Part shown: positions 1-9,293 of the stretch, one piece after another | Position numbering within the stretch: the stretch's first letter is position 1 | Layout: each line of letters starts with the position of its first letter | DNA from: Dyadobacter sp. CY343 | GTDB lineage: Bacteria > Bacteroidota > Bacteroidia > Cytophagales > Spirosomataceae | DNA length: 64,000 bases | Direction of reading: 5' to 3' | NCBI RefSeq assembly: GCF_021390335.1 | Contig: NZ_JAJUXK010000006.1 | Span: 248,001 to 312,000 of the forward strand | Notes under the pieces: generated by a model | The model's input: only the letters and a program-made list of their open reading frames with translations | What the model was told of the DNA's origin: nothing | Databases searched by the model: none | Program-made: the position numbers and the translations under genes

Positions 1-1843
1 CGCTGGCCACTTTCCCGTCCCAAGTTTCTGCGAGATTTTGCGAATGGTACACCACTTCACCCCAGCGATCAAATACCGACATTTGAAATTCTGAAATAAA
101 ATATGCTTTCACCTCAAACCGCTCATTATGCGTATCCCCGTTTGGCGTAAATGCATCTGGGACTAAAACAATAGGCTGGCTTCTGAAATTGAGCACATTG
201 GAAGAACTTACCAGCGCGCCGTCGGCAGACTTCGCTTCAATCTGAAAAGAATTGGAAGACTGCGCCGCAAGATCCAGCGAATGAGCAATCTGCAATTGTT
301 TAGGGATTGTCTGCTCGATATTTCCCTGATCATCAAGCTGATGCAGGTCGTAACTCCCGACTGGCTCCGTAAAAGGTGAATCAGAAGTCCAGACGATTTC
401 CGGCGTGCGGCTGGATAAAAGGATCGAGCAAATAGGCTGACTAAATCCGGGCGACCTCAGATTGCACGCATTTTCATATTGAAAACGATAACAGTAAGAA
501 TTCTCATTCGTACTAACCGCATTGTCAACAAACTGCAAGCTCTGATTATCTGTCGGGGATACCTTTTGATAGTCCGAACTTCCGGCCAAAGCACGCTCGA
601 TGATCAGGTCGTAACTGCTTGTTAATCCTTCTCCCGACAACTGAACCTGCGTATTAATGACATTTTCGGCTTGCACTGTCACGCTGGCCTGCGTGACCAG
701 ACCTGGCGGCGCAGTTTTTGGTTTAATACTGATTGGTGCGGAATAGGAACGAACATCGTTTTCAATGATCGCGACGATCTCATATTTATAGGTATTGCCG
801 CATTTCACATCCGTGTCAAGGTAGGAAAGCGCGTCTGCCGATGTAAAAACGACCGATCCGTCCCGTTTTAACTGATATTGAATCAGATTTTCAGTATTTG
901 CCAAATGCGCCCACGAAACGGAAATGATCTCGTCCAGCGATAAGCTGCCCTCCATTACATTCATGCTCGCCACTGCCGGGCTTTCGATCAGGTTGTCGCA
1001 GATATTTTTCGAAGATAACTTGAACCGATATTTCTGTTTTGGATCAAGACCCGGAACGGTAACAGATTGCGTACCGCCCGTTTGCCCCGACTTCCCTGTC
1101 GACACAAAATTTCCATCGCCGTTCTCTATCAATAATTCGCTGGGAATACCTTCAATTCCCTCGTAGAGGACTTTTGCTTCTCCGTTTTCCTGCAATGCAA
1201 CGCTTTTAATCACAATACTTGCAAGCGATTGCGGGCCGGAACCTGTGAGTGTCTTAGTCACTATTTTCTGCTGACAATCTGCATTTCGGTAGCTTCCGCG
1301 TATGGTCACAGCAGGTTTGGTACCGGCAGAGTAAGTATGGTCGACAAAAGAGGTATTGCTATTTGGGTCAATACTTTGATTAGATCCGTCGCCCCAATTG
1401 ATCACAATGGCATCGTAAGCTTTTGAAATACTATCATTTACCATCATTAACCTCACTTTTCCACTCGGGCACACAATCAGTTCCGCATTGGGCGCGCGGG
1501 TTTCCTTTACAACAATATCCGTACACTGACTGAAACCGGTTCCATTCGCACTGCCGAACTGCAAAATCGTGTAAGTACCGGGAAGCGCGTAAGTGTGGCT
1601 GGAATCCTGCGTGGTCTCCGATTGTGTCGGGACAGTTGTGCGCGAGCGATCGAAATCGAAGGCATAAGTAACGTTTTCAGACTTGGGAACCAGGTTTTTA
1701 ACCGTCACCGAGAGTGGCGCGCAACCGGTTGACGGGGTGAGAGAAAACCCGCCGGTATTCCCGCAAAAGCTTTGACCAGTTACATACAGAGGCGCCAGAA
1801 AAGCCACGCCCAGAATTAGTATGATCAACTGCCTGAAATTCAT
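1..1843 (-). CDS. T9SS type B (CHU_C) surface protein, PKD-like repeats, 3' end outside window
   Basis: The minus-strand reading frame is open from an ATG at 1843 to the left edge, giving at least 614 residues; the C-terminus is missing. It begins with a signal peptide (MNFRQLIILILGVAF...) ending near VTGQS. A PKD-like stretch follows (SLTPSTGCAPLSVTVKN, with a later HTYALPGTYT), then a second PKD-like unit (WGDGS...DHTYSAG) and fibronectin-III-like units. The last visible part reads VPDAFTPNGDTHNERFEV and then FDRWGEVVYHS, the hallmark of the gliding-motility-associated CHU_C domain used for type IX secretion and surface attachment. I infer a large secreted or cell-surface protein, perhaps an adhesin; no catalytic motif is seen. 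It diverges from ribBA across a 180-bp gap. Confidence 0.85.
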   Translation of the reverse strand, partial: MNFRQLIILILGVAFLAPLYVTGQSFCGNTGGFSLTPSTGCAPLSVTVKNLVPKSENVTYAFDFDRSRTTVPTQSETTQDSSHTYALPGTYTILQFGSANGTGFSQCTDIVVKETRAPNAELIVCPSGKVRLMMVNDSISKAYDAIVINWGDGSNQSIDPNSNTSFVDHTYSAGTKPAVTIRGSYRNADCQQKIVTKTLTGSGPQSLASIVIKSVALQENGEAKVLYEGIEGIPSELLIENGDGNFVSTGKSGQTGGTQSVTVPGLDPKQKYRFKLSSKNICDNLIESPAVASMNVMEGSLSLDEIISVSWAHLANTENLIQYQLKRDGSVVFTSADALSYLDTDVKCGNTYKYEIVAIIENDVRSYSAPISIKPKTAPPGLVTQASVTVQAENVINTQVQLSGEGLTSSYDLIIERALAGSSDYQKVSPTDNQSLQFVDNAVSTNENSYCYRFQYENACNLRSPGFSQPICSILLSSRTPEIVWTSDSPFTEPVGSYDLHQLDDQGNIEQTIPKQLQIAHSLDLAAQSSNSFQIEAKSADGALVSSSNVLNFRSQPIVLVPDAFTPNGDTHNERFEVKAYFISEFQMSVFDRWGEVVYHSQNLAETWDGKVAS

Positions 1844-1965
1844 AAGTGAGTATAAATGTCCCGGAATAAGCCGATTTTCAATTTAAATACATTGAAACGG
1901 TAAAGGTAAATCCGTTGTTAAACATTCGGATAAGTTCAAAAATAGAACTTTCGATATTAACAATA

Positions 1966-1973
1966 TACCTTTG
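1966..1973 (+). promoter_or_regulatory. Candidate Bacteroidota -7 element for ribBA
   Basis: TACCTTTG fits the Bacteroidota -7 consensus TAnnTTTG and lies about 50 bp before the ribBA start. A clean -33 TTG is not at the expected distance, so this is a half-supported promoter. I see no FMN-riboswitch-like fold in the 180-bp gap between the two divergent genes. Confidence 0.4.
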
Positions 1974-2023
1974 CAAGGTAAAAACGAGTTTTGGTTTAAA
2001 ACTATTTTTCAGCGACGCGATTA

Positions 2024-3271
2024 ATGAATAGCAATAATAATCCGATTCAATTGGATTCCATAGAAGAAGCCATTGCGGCTATAAAAAGGGGCGAACTGAT
2101 CATCGTTGTTGATGATGAAGACCGCGAAAACGAAGGTGATTTTATATGCGCCGCTGAACTCGTAACCCCCGAAATCGTCAATTTCATGGCCCGTGAAGGC
2201 CGCGGTTTGATCTGCGTTCCGATTACAGAGGAAAGGTGCGAAGAGCTTCAACTTGAAATGATGGTGGGCACGAATACTGCCTTGCACGAAACTGCATTCA
2301 CCGTTTCAGTCGACCTGTTAGGTAATGGTTGCACCACCGGAATTTCCGCCAGTGACCGTTCAAAAACGATCCAGGCGCTTGTAAATCCCGAAACCAAGCC
2401 CGAAGATCTGGGCAGGCCAGGGCATATTTTCCCGTTGAAAGCAAAAAAAGGCGGCGTTTTGCGCAGAACGGGTCACACCGAAGCTGCGATCGACTTTCCG
2501 CGCATGGCGGGCTTATCGCCGGCTGGTGTTTTGGTGGAGATATTGAACGAAGACGGTTCCATGGCGCGGTTGCCGCAACTCAGGGAAATCGCAAACCGGT
2601 TTAATCTTAAACTGGTAAGTATTAAAGACTTGATTGAATATCGCCTCCGCGAAGAATCGTTGATCAAGCGCGAGATAGGTGTGGATATGCCGACTAAATG
2701 GGGCCATTTTGACCTGATCGCATTCAGACAGATCAATACCGGAGATTTGCATTTAGCACTGGTAAAAGGTACCTGGGAAAAAGACGAGCCGGTTTTGGTG
2801 CGCGTGCATTCTTCCTGTGTAACCGGTGACATTTTCGGCTCGTGCCGCTGCGATTGCGGTCCGCAACTGCAAGCTGCGATGGAAATGGTCGATAAAGCCG
2901 GAAAAGGTGTGATTGTTTATATGAATCAGGAAGGCCGCGGCATTGGTTTACTGAACAAGCTGCGGGCGTATAAATTGCAGGAAATGGGCCGCGACACGGT
3001 GGAAGCTAATCTTGAACTCGGCTTTCCGATGGACGATCGCGATTACGGCGTTGGCGCGCAGGTATTGCGGGATCTGGACGTTTCGAAGATTCGCCTGATC
3101 ACTAATAATCCCAAAAAACGTGCTGGTTTGATCGGTTACGGTCTTGAAATTGTAGATTCCGTAGCGGTGGAAATCCCTTCCAATCCCTACAACGAGAAAT
3201 ATCTTTTGACCAAAAGAGATAAAATGGGGCATAATTTAAGTAACCTCACAATGCCCGTCGACGAAGCATGA
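2024..3271 (+). CDS. ribBA: RibBA: DHBP synthase / GTP cyclohydrolase II
   Basis: This is a 415-residue fusion supplying both branches of riboflavin synthesis: 3,4-dihydroxy-2-butanone 4-phosphate from ribulose 5-phosphate (N-half), and the GTP ring-opening step (C-half). The N-half shows the acidic metal-binding motif DDEDRENEGDF at residues 30-40 and the RRTGHTEAA segment. The C-half starts near residue 215 and has the zinc cysteines C265, C276 and C278 in SSCVTGDIFGSCRCDCG, followed by NQEGRGIGL and TNNPKK. Length and domain order match the usual bifunctional enzyme, with no key residue missing. The stop overlaps the next gene by 4 bp (ATGA), suggesting translational coupling. Confidence 0.97.
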   Translation: MNSNNNPIQLDSIEEAIAAIKRGELIIVVDDEDRENEGDFICAAELVTPEIVNFMAREGRGLICVPITEERCEELQLEMMVGTNTALHETAFTVSVDLLGNGCTTGISASDRSKTIQALVNPETKPEDLGRPGHIFPLKAKKGGVLRRTGHTEAAIDFPRMAGLSPAGVLVEILNEDGSMARLPQLREIANRFNLKLVSIKDLIEYRLREESLIKREIGVDMPTKWGHFDLIAFRQINTGDLHLALVKGTWEKDEPVLVRVHSSCVTGDIFGSCRCDCGPQLQAAMEMVDKAGKGVIVYMNQEGRGIGLLNKLRAYKLQEMGRDTVEANLELGFPMDDRDYGVGAQVLRDLDVSKIRLITNNPKKRAGLIGYGLEIVDSVAVEIPSNPYNEKYLLTKRDKMGHNLSNLTMPVDEA

Positions 3272-3693
3272 TAGTCAGAGTTGCTGAAACTGAACAGGAT
3301 ATATTAATGTGCCGCAGTGCTATTCAGGCGCTGCGGCCTTCATTGACCGACGAGCTGTACAATGAGGCCGTGAGATTGACCTTGGAAGATAACCGGCAAT
3401 TGATCTTCGTAGAAAGTGAAGGAGAAGCTGCGGCTGTGGCCGTTTTTGAAACCGGTTACAACCTGTTCAGAGGCAAATACATTTATATCGATGATCTTTC
3501 AACTTTACCTGCGCACCGCGGAAAAGGTTACGCCGGCGTTTTGCTGGACTGGATCTTTGACTTAGCAAAAAAGGAAAATTTTGACGAGATACACCTCGAT
3601 TCGGGCGTTAACGAAGCCCGGACAGACGCACACCGACTTTATTTAAACAAAAGATTTCAAGTTGCAAGTCTTCATTTTGTAGCCAAGGTCTGA
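3268..3693 (+). CDS. GNAT family N-acetyltransferase
   Basis: A 141-residue cytoplasmic protein of GNAT size. The acetyl-CoA-binding motif A is visible as LSTLPAHRGKGYAGVLLDW (R/Q-x-x-G-x-G/A type) around residues 77-95, after a strand resembling YIYIDDLSTL. The C-terminal part (DSGVNEARTDAHRLYLNKRF) is the usual motif-B region with its tyrosine. The acceptor cannot be told from sequence. The start ATG overlaps the ribBA stop, so it is probably co-transcribed, although GNATs next to ribBA have no established role in riboflavin synthesis that I know of. Confidence 0.85.
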   Translation: MIVRVAETEQDILMCRSAIQALRPSLTDELYNEAVRLTLEDNRQLIFVESEGEAAAVAVFETGYNLFRGKYIYIDDLSTLPAHRGKGYAGVLLDWIFDLAKKENFDEIHLDSGVNEARTDAHRLYLNKRFQVASLHFVAKV

Positions 3694-3740
3694 TTTTTGA
3701 GTTCAGAAAACCCGATAATAACCGCGCACAATTTTTACAA

Positions 3741-4718
3741 ATGAACATTAATCAGATATTTGAAGCATTCGATTCCCTGCGTGTATTGGTGATCGGTGAT
3801 GTAATGCTGGATTCTTACGTTTGGGGCAAAGTAGACCGGATCTCTCCGGAGGCCCCAGTTCCGGTAGTGACAGTTCAAAAAAGAGAATATCGCCTTGGCG
3901 GCGCGGGTAATGTGCTATTAAATGTTCAATCACTAGGTGCAGAAGCTATTATCTGCTCCGTGATCGGCTCTGACAGCTCGGGAGATCTGCTTGAAAATAG
4001 TTTAAAAGAAAAAGGGCTGAACTGCGAAGGATTGATCCGCAGCGAGGCACGGATCACTACAATTAAAGAAAGGATCATCGCCGGCTCCCAGCAAGTTGTA
4101 CGCATTGATACTGAGACAGATAAGCCCATTTCCAAAGCGGAAACCGACAAGCTTGTTGAAAAAGCGAAAGAACTGATTCCTTCTTGTCAGGTAGTTATTT
4201 TTGAAGATTACGACAAAGGCGTTTTGACCGCGGAATCTATTTCAGAAATAACAGCTTTTGCCAATTCCCTGAATATACCTACGGTAGTTGATCCAAAAAA
4301 GCGCAATTTCCTTTCTTACCAGCATACCACGCTTTTTAAACCTAATCTGAAAGAATTGAGGGAAGGTTTGAAAGTGGAATTTAATGTAGATAAACCAGAA
4401 GAACTGCGCGCGACCGTGGAACAGCTTAAGGAAACGCTGCAAGTAAAAGGCGCGCTGATCACGCTATCCGAGCGTGGGGTATTTATTGATCTGAATGAAG
4501 AAATCCACCACTTACCGGCTCATATCCGTCAAATAGCCGATGTTTCTGGTGCCGGCGATACGGTGATCAGCATTGCGGCCTGCTGCGTTGCATTGAATTT
4601 ACCTCCAAAAACGATAGCTGCGATTTCCAATCTGGGTGGCGGACTCGTTTGTGAAATGGTAGGGGTAGTCCCGATAGATAAACAACTCCTAAAAACAGAG
4701 GCGGCCCGGTTATTCTGA
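3741..4718 (+). CDS. PfkB-family carbohydrate kinase, RfaE1/HldE kinase-domain type
   Basis: A 325-residue ribokinase-fold kinase. The N-terminus (VLVIGDVMLDSYVWGKVDRI, then SPEAPVPV and RLGGAGNV) is characteristic of the kinase domain of HldE/RfaE, which phosphorylates D-glycero-D-manno-heptose 7-phosphate at C1 for LPS heptose. The catalytic signature DVSGAGDTVIS lies near residue 270. The C-terminal nucleotidyltransferase domain of the bifunctional enzyme is absent, so this is the stand-alone kinase form. It follows the GNAT gene by 47 bp and could share its transcript. The exact sugar substrate is inferred from family resemblance only. Confidence 0.85.
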   Translation: MNINQIFEAFDSLRVLVIGDVMLDSYVWGKVDRISPEAPVPVVTVQKREYRLGGAGNVLLNVQSLGAEAIICSVIGSDSSGDLLENSLKEKGLNCEGLIRSEARITTIKERIIAGSQQVVRIDTETDKPISKAETDKLVEKAKELIPSCQVVIFEDYDKGVLTAESISEITAFANSLNIPTVVDPKKRNFLSYQHTTLFKPNLKELREGLKVEFNVDKPEELRATVEQLKETLQVKGALITLSERGVFIDLNEEIHHLPAHIRQIADVSGAGDTVISIAACCVALNLPPKTIAAISNLGGGLVCEMVGVVPIDKQLLKTEAARLF

Positions 4719-4739
4719 ATTAGCTTTCTAACTAATTCA

Positions 4740-5720
4740 TTACCAGTTAATACCCGCCTGCCCCAATCCCATTTTCTTGATAAACCTGGACGACAGGCTT
4801 GACCGGCTGGTAATGTAACGTACACTTGCGCCAATATAAGGAGTGGTTGCCGGCGTGTAGGAAGTTAGGTTTTCTCTGGCACTATTGAAAGTCCGCAGCT
4901 GGCGAAATGTGGTTACTCCGGCTTCAAGTGAGATATTTATTGCTGTAAAAAGATGCGCATTCGCCGACATTCCGATCTTGATATGCCTGTAATTTTCTCT
5001 TCTTAAAGTCTTCTCTTCGGGCGTCTGAAACTGGAAACCGCCGCTATATCCATTCAATCCGGCGAACATATCCACATTGAACCACTTGGTCGCCTTGTAA
5101 TTCACATTCGCTACAAAAGGCAATAGCGCCGATGCCCGCCAATGTCTGCCTAAACCTTTATTTACCCCAAAAACGGGCACAAAACGCAACTTTTGGTTAT
5201 AAGCGATCACTGACCCGTAGGCGATTTGTGTTCTTAATCCTAAAATATGCATGCGCGCTGCGCCTCCCCAGAAAAAAGGTTGCGGACTAAAAAACGTCTC
5301 GTTTGTCTCCGTCATTCCCAATCCACCACCATAAGCCCAAAGCCGGTCTTTAATGCTGGCCTGCAAACGTATTATGCCCAGCGACAGCGTTTTATAGCCA
5401 TTTGAGGGAATACTTACACCATCAATTTTTGGCTGGATCTGCGTGTATTGCGCAATCGCAACAGTATGAACCGCCCTTAAATCGAACTTTTTGCGCAAAC
5501 TGTATCCAAGCTGAACTTCGCTTTGAAGGGGAATAATACCCAAAAAGCCCGTACGCGAATAGCCGTAATCCCGCGTCCCGTCCAGACTGGAAGGAACGTT
5601 ATAGTCAGCTTTTAAAGTAAGATTGGGGTAAAAAAGCCGGCTTAATGCAAAATGTTGCGCATTGGCAGCATTTATCGTAAGGAACAAAACACAGGTCAAA
5701 AGGTACCGTGGATTTAGCAT
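4740..5720 (-). CDS. Predicted outer-membrane beta-barrel protein (DUF6268-like)
   Basis: A 326-residue protein with a signal peptide (MLNPRYLLTCVLFLTINAANAQ) followed by alternating strands with aromatic ends and no cytoplasmic or enzymatic motif. Stretches such as KDRLWAYGGGLG, RFVPVFGVNKGLG and WFNVDMFAGLNGYSGGFQ resemble the DUF6268-type outer-membrane barrels of Bacteroidota. It ends AGINW; a terminal aromatic residue suits an outer-membrane barrel. It runs convergent to the heptose kinase with a 21-bp gap and may follow the two related exported-protein genes upstream on the same strand. The function is unknown. Confidence 0.7.
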   Translation of the reverse strand: MLNPRYLLTCVLFLTINAANAQHFALSRLFYPNLTLKADYNVPSSLDGTRDYGYSRTGFLGIIPLQSEVQLGYSLRKKFDLRAVHTVAIAQYTQIQPKIDGVSIPSNGYKTLSLGIIRLQASIKDRLWAYGGGLGMTETNETFFSPQPFFWGGAARMHILGLRTQIAYGSVIAYNQKLRFVPVFGVNKGLGRHWRASALLPFVANVNYKATKWFNVDMFAGLNGYSGGFQFQTPEEKTLRRENYRHIKIGMSANAHLFTAINISLEAGVTTFRQLRTFNSARENLTSYTPATTPYIGASVRYITSRSSLSSRFIKKMGLGQAGINW

Positions 5721-5807
5721 AGGGTAAGGTCAGCGGGTGGGGTAATCTGGCAGATAACGTGAAAGTGAAAAGGGGTATTGTGTTTGAACTCAAGGCAAGC
5801 TACCAAT

Positions 5808-6665
5808 CTATTTAGAACCCGACCCGGTTTTGAATGCATCGTCACGCAAAGGAGCATTTACACTGACCCAGTTGAGCCGCTGCCTAATTGTAAAATATGT
5901 TCTGGAACTAATCTCTTCCAGCGACTTTGGTAGCAGTATTCCTCCAAAGCGCTGATATTGTGAATAAACATGGAACTCCTTATAGCGTTTGGGACTATGA
6001 CTAACAAGCACTTCTTCGTCAACCTGTTGCAAGGCGATTCGCGAGGGTAACAAGCTCGTTGAACCAATGTAAGTATCCACCCATTTTCCATCGATTTTGA
6101 CCTGTATAATATGATTTTCTTCGCGATCAACCACGGTCATACCAGAATAATGCAGCTCTGTGGAATCGCTAACCATCAGCTGTAACAGATAAGCAGGATT
6201 TTGAATATACGGTTTTACAAAAGGCATATCCTTGTTGACACCTGAAATGCTCCTGGAAGTATCTGTTGACGATTGGAGCGAATCAGGTTTAAGTGTGATC
6301 GAAGCACTTTTCTCATTGCTGACATCGCACAAAATGATATTTCTCTGTCCTTTGAACATGTCAATGCGAGTTTGGTAACTACTTGCTTTCAAACTGTTTG
6401 TTTTTGCCCGAAGAACCTTTTGGATTGAATCCGGGAACGTCGGCATTAAAGAATCGATCAACATTATAAAGCCATTTGGCTGGGTGAATTCAACCGGATT
6501 TCTTCCGGGCAAATCGTACGTAATTTCCAGTTCGAAACTGGTGATACGCTTTCCGTCAGTCATTTTTTGCAGCGCGGCCTTCGCGATTTCGCGTGCCTTA
6601 TTTTTCTGTGCATTTGTCCACGCGGGCAATAAAGCCAGTAAAATCACTATTACATAGTTCTTCAT
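5808..6665 (-). CDS. Exported protein, short paralogue of the neighbouring 514-residue protein
   Basis: A 285-residue protein with the signal peptide MKNYVIVILLALLPAWTNAQ. An upstream in-frame ATG at 6698 would add 11 residues in front of that signal and overlap the previous stop; I prefer 6665. It aligns end to end with the first ~285 residues of the upstream gene, sharing for example AREIAKAALQKMT, SFELEITYD, LLQLM.DSTELHYSG and GILLPKSLE, at roughly 55-60% identity by eye. It then stops just where the second domain of the paralogue begins. The fold resembles periplasmic LolA-like lipid or lipoprotein carriers, but that is inference. It probably arose by tandem duplication with loss of the C-terminal domain. 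Confidence 0.75.
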   Translation of the reverse strand: MKNYVIVILLALLPAWTNAQKNKAREIAKAALQKMTDGKRITSFELEITYDLPGRNPVEFTQPNGFIMLIDSLMPTFPDSIQKVLRAKTNSLKASSYQTRIDMFKGQRNIILCDVSNEKSASITLKPDSLQSSTDTSRSISGVNKDMPFVKPYIQNPAYLLQLMVSDSTELHYSGMTVVDREENHIIQVKIDGKWVDTYIGSTSLLPSRIALQQVDEEVLVSHSPKRYKEFHVYSQYQRFGGILLPKSLEEISSRTYFTIRQRLNWVSVNAPLRDDAFKTGSGSK

Positions 6666-6694
6666 GGTCCTGGTGTTTAAATAGTTCTCGCACT

Positions 6695-8239
6695 TCACTC
6701 GCTGTTCGCTCTCCTGACCAGATCCTGAAAACTCATTTCAAGCGGAGCCTCGTCAATAAAGGATTCAGAATAAATGATTTTTTCTACTTGTATCTTTTCT
6801 TTAACCAAATACTCGTAAAAGCGCTTTTCGACAGGTGACAGTTGTTTTGAATTCTTTATCGCCCAATATGGACTTCCTTTATGGAAAACAAGTTTCTGGC
6901 GGGGCAGGTAGTAAAATACATGCAGCTGGTCCCATTCTTCTTTCTTTTCGGAATTGATTACGTAAGCATTTACATCATTTTGCACCATATTTTGGTCAAA
7001 TATGATCAGCGATCCCTTTGCCTTTTGCACTTTCCAGATCGAATCCAGTTCAGGATTAAATGCAAATTGGCGCTCTTCAGACAGAAATCCATTGCCTTTT
7101 GGTGCGATAAACTGCGTGCTTTGATTAATCAGTGCGGGGAGCGGGGCTATTGAGGAAATATTATCTGAACAAAATAAATTACGAATTTTTGTTTGTGTAA
7201 AATGCGCTGATATGGTAGAGAAAAACTTTTCTGCAATCACCTCATGATTAATGGGTTCCATAAAAACGTCGAGCGTTTTCTCAGCATTTAACCGCACCAG
7301 CGAACGGTGGCTAAAATTGTTGCCGGATTGGATCACGACGTACAAACTGTCTCGCAGCGGAACAATTTTGAATCTTGCTCTCTCTTCATAAGTAGGCTCG
7401 GGCTTGAATGTTTCGTCTGGGAAAGATTTGTTTATGCTTTTCCATTCAAGCCGCTTTCTGATCGTCAGATCGCCTCTTGAAGTGATTTTTTCGAGCGACT
7501 TCGGCAACAGTATCCCGCTAATGCGCTGATAGTCCGAATACAAATAATAATCCTTGTAATATTCCGGCCCTTGTCCGATAAGCGGGTCGGTATCAACCCG
7601 CTGTAAAACAAGCCGGGTTAATAAAAGACCTTTTTTAGTGATATAAGTATCTACCCATTTCCCATCTACTTTGACCTGGATCATGTGACTTTCTTCCTGA
7701 TCCACAAGCGAGCTACCCGAATAATGCAGCTCCGTAGAATCGGCAGCCATTAATTGCAGCAGGTATACCGGATTTTCAGTGTAAGGTTTTTGAAAAGGAA
7801 ACTCCCTGGTAATACCGATAACGCTTCTCGAAGTATCAGGGGAGCCGCGTAAAGAGTTCTGCATTATTCTGATGAACGCTATTTTTTGATTCGCAATATC
7901 ACATAAGATCCTCTCCTGCTGCCCTCTGTACATTTCAATGCGGTCGAGATATGTACTGATTTTCATACTGTCTCCTTGCGCCTTCAAACTTTTTTGAACC
8001 GAATCTGGGAGTGTCGGCATGATAGAATCCAGCAACATTAAAAATGCATTTGGCTGGGTAAGTTCGACCGGATTTTCCCGCGGTTTATCATAGGTTATTT
8101 CCAGCTCGAAACTGCTCAGGCGCTTCCCACCCGTCATTTTTTGCAGCGCGGCTTTTGCTATTTCGCGCGCATTAGTTTTCTGCGCATTTGCCAGGGCCGG
8201 TAATAAAAACAGTAGAATCACTAGTACATAATTCTTCAT
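6695..8239 (-). CDS. Exported two-domain protein with degenerate MBL-fold-like C-terminus
   Basis: A 514-residue protein with signal peptide MKNYVLVILLFLLPALANAQ. Residues 20-285 match the short downstream paralogue. Residues 290-514 follow the layout of a metallo-beta-lactamase-fold domain: LRDSLYVVIQSGNNFSHRSL, then an Ile-Arg strand (KIRNLF), a GxGFL segment, and a late VFYYLPRQKLVFHKG resembling the strand before the metal-binding Asp. The HxHxDH metal motif is replaced by CSDNISS near residues 357-363 and the late Asp by KGS, so hydrolase activity is unlikely. The fold call is my reading and needs a profile search. The start lies 41 bp from the divergent deacetylase gene. Confidence 0.75.
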   Translation of the reverse strand: MKNYVLVILLFLLPALANAQKTNAREIAKAALQKMTGGKRLSSFELEITYDKPRENPVELTQPNAFLMLLDSIMPTLPDSVQKSLKAQGDSMKISTYLDRIEMYRGQQERILCDIANQKIAFIRIMQNSLRGSPDTSRSVIGITREFPFQKPYTENPVYLLQLMAADSTELHYSGSSLVDQEESHMIQVKVDGKWVDTYITKKGLLLTRLVLQRVDTDPLIGQGPEYYKDYYLYSDYQRISGILLPKSLEKITSRGDLTIRKRLEWKSINKSFPDETFKPEPTYEERARFKIVPLRDSLYVVIQSGNNFSHRSLVRLNAEKTLDVFMEPINHEVIAEKFFSTISAHFTQTKIRNLFCSDNISSIAPLPALINQSTQFIAPKGNGFLSEERQFAFNPELDSIWKVQKAKGSLIIFDQNMVQNDVNAYVINSEKKEEWDQLHVFYYLPRQKLVFHKGSPYWAIKNSKQLSPVEKRFYEYLVKEKIQVEKIIYSESFIDEAPLEMSFQDLVRRANSE

Positions 8240-8280
8240 GGCAGGTAAGGTTGTTAGTCATAAACTTAAACAAATGTAGG

Positions 8281-9279
8281 ATGAACATAACACTGCTTTT
8301 GATAATGATCTGCATTTCAACAGTTGCCTATTCACAGGATAGCGGGCAAACGTATGCGGAGAAGCTGGGTTATCCGAAAGGTAAAAAGGTATTGATCATT
8401 CACGTCGATGATGTGGGGATGTCGTACGAATCCAACGAGGGCGCGATCCGGGCAATCCGCGAGGGAGTTGCCAATTCTTTGAGCGTGATGATGCCGTGCG
8501 GCTGGGTACCTGGTTTTGTTAATTATTGGAAAGAAAATAAAGACCTCGACGCCGGGCTGCATTTGACTTTAACCTCCGAATGGAAAGACTATCGCTGGGG
8601 ACCTTTGGCCGGAAAACAGCAGGTAAAAGGGCTGACAGATCCAGAAGGCGCATTGTGGCGCAGCGTGGCAGAGGTAGTGAAAAACGCCTCTCCCGACGAG
8701 GTAGAGCAGGAAATCCGTGCGCAGCTTGACCGGGCACGCACGATGGGTTTCGAACCCACGCACCTAGATTCCCACATGGGCACATTGTTCGCGACGCCGG
8801 AATTCATGGAAAGATATTTGAAGGTAGGAATGCAGGAAAAGATCCCGGTAATGTTTCCGGGCGGGCACAATACTGCTATAAAAGAGGTGGAAAAAATGAT
8901 CAGCGATCAATTCGAAATGACGCAAAAAATCGGAAAGCAACTCTGGAATGCGGGCCTGCCGGTACTTGACGATCTGGAAAATAGCAGCTACGGCTGGAAA
9001 GGACCTGAAAATGGAGATAAATCAGATAAAGCAATGCAGCAATACAAGACTGGCAAGTACATAGAAGCTTTTGGAAAGTTGAAGCCCGGACTTACAATGG
9101 TGATCATGCATTGTACCATTCATACGGAAGTTTTTCCAAAAATATCAGATTCGTGGCCAACGAGAGAGGGTGATTTTCTGGCGATGATCGATCCGGAGTT
9201 GAAGAAGTATATTGAGAAAGAAGATATCGTGCTGACCACGTGGCGGGAGGCTATGCAGCGTCGGCAGAAAGTGAAGTAG
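8281..9279 (+). CDS. YdjC/ChbG-type polysaccharide deacetylase family protein, exported
   Basis: A 332-residue protein; the ATG at 8281 is chosen because it gives the signal peptide MNITLLLIMICISTVAYSQ, whereas the frame stays open further upstream into the neighbour's start region. The ChbG/YdjC fold is shown by the metal-site aspartates in HVDDVGMS, the AGLHLTLTSEW segment, and PTHLDSHMGTLF with a histidine-aspartate pair, plus a late VIMHCTIH histidine. Family members deacetylate chitooligosaccharides or related amino sugars. The signal peptide implies action in the periplasm or outside the cell. The substrate cannot be read from sequence. Confidence 0.88.
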   Translation: MNITLLLIMICISTVAYSQDSGQTYAEKLGYPKGKKVLIIHVDDVGMSYESNEGAIRAIREGVANSLSVMMPCGWVPGFVNYWKENKDLDAGLHLTLTSEWKDYRWGPLAGKQQVKGLTDPEGALWRSVAEVVKNASPDEVEQEIRAQLDRARTMGFEPTHLDSHMGTLFATPEFMERYLKVGMQEKIPVMFPGGHNTAIKEVEKMISDQFEMTQKIGKQLWNAGLPVLDDLENSSYGWKGPENGDKSDKAMQQYKTGKYIEAFGKLKPGLTMVIMHCTIHTEVFPKISDSWPTREGDFLAMIDPELKKYIEKEDIVLTTWREAMQRRQKVK

Positions 9280-9293
9280 CGGGTACTTTCGGC

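Noticed and set aside
1844..2023. Possible FMN riboswitch ahead of ribBA
   Set aside because: The 180-bp gap is AT-rich and I could not find the conserved RFN-element stems.
2021..2832. Minus-strand open frames opposite ribBA
   Set aside because: They lie inside an intact, well-recognised gene and show no family motif, so they are shadows of its codon usage.
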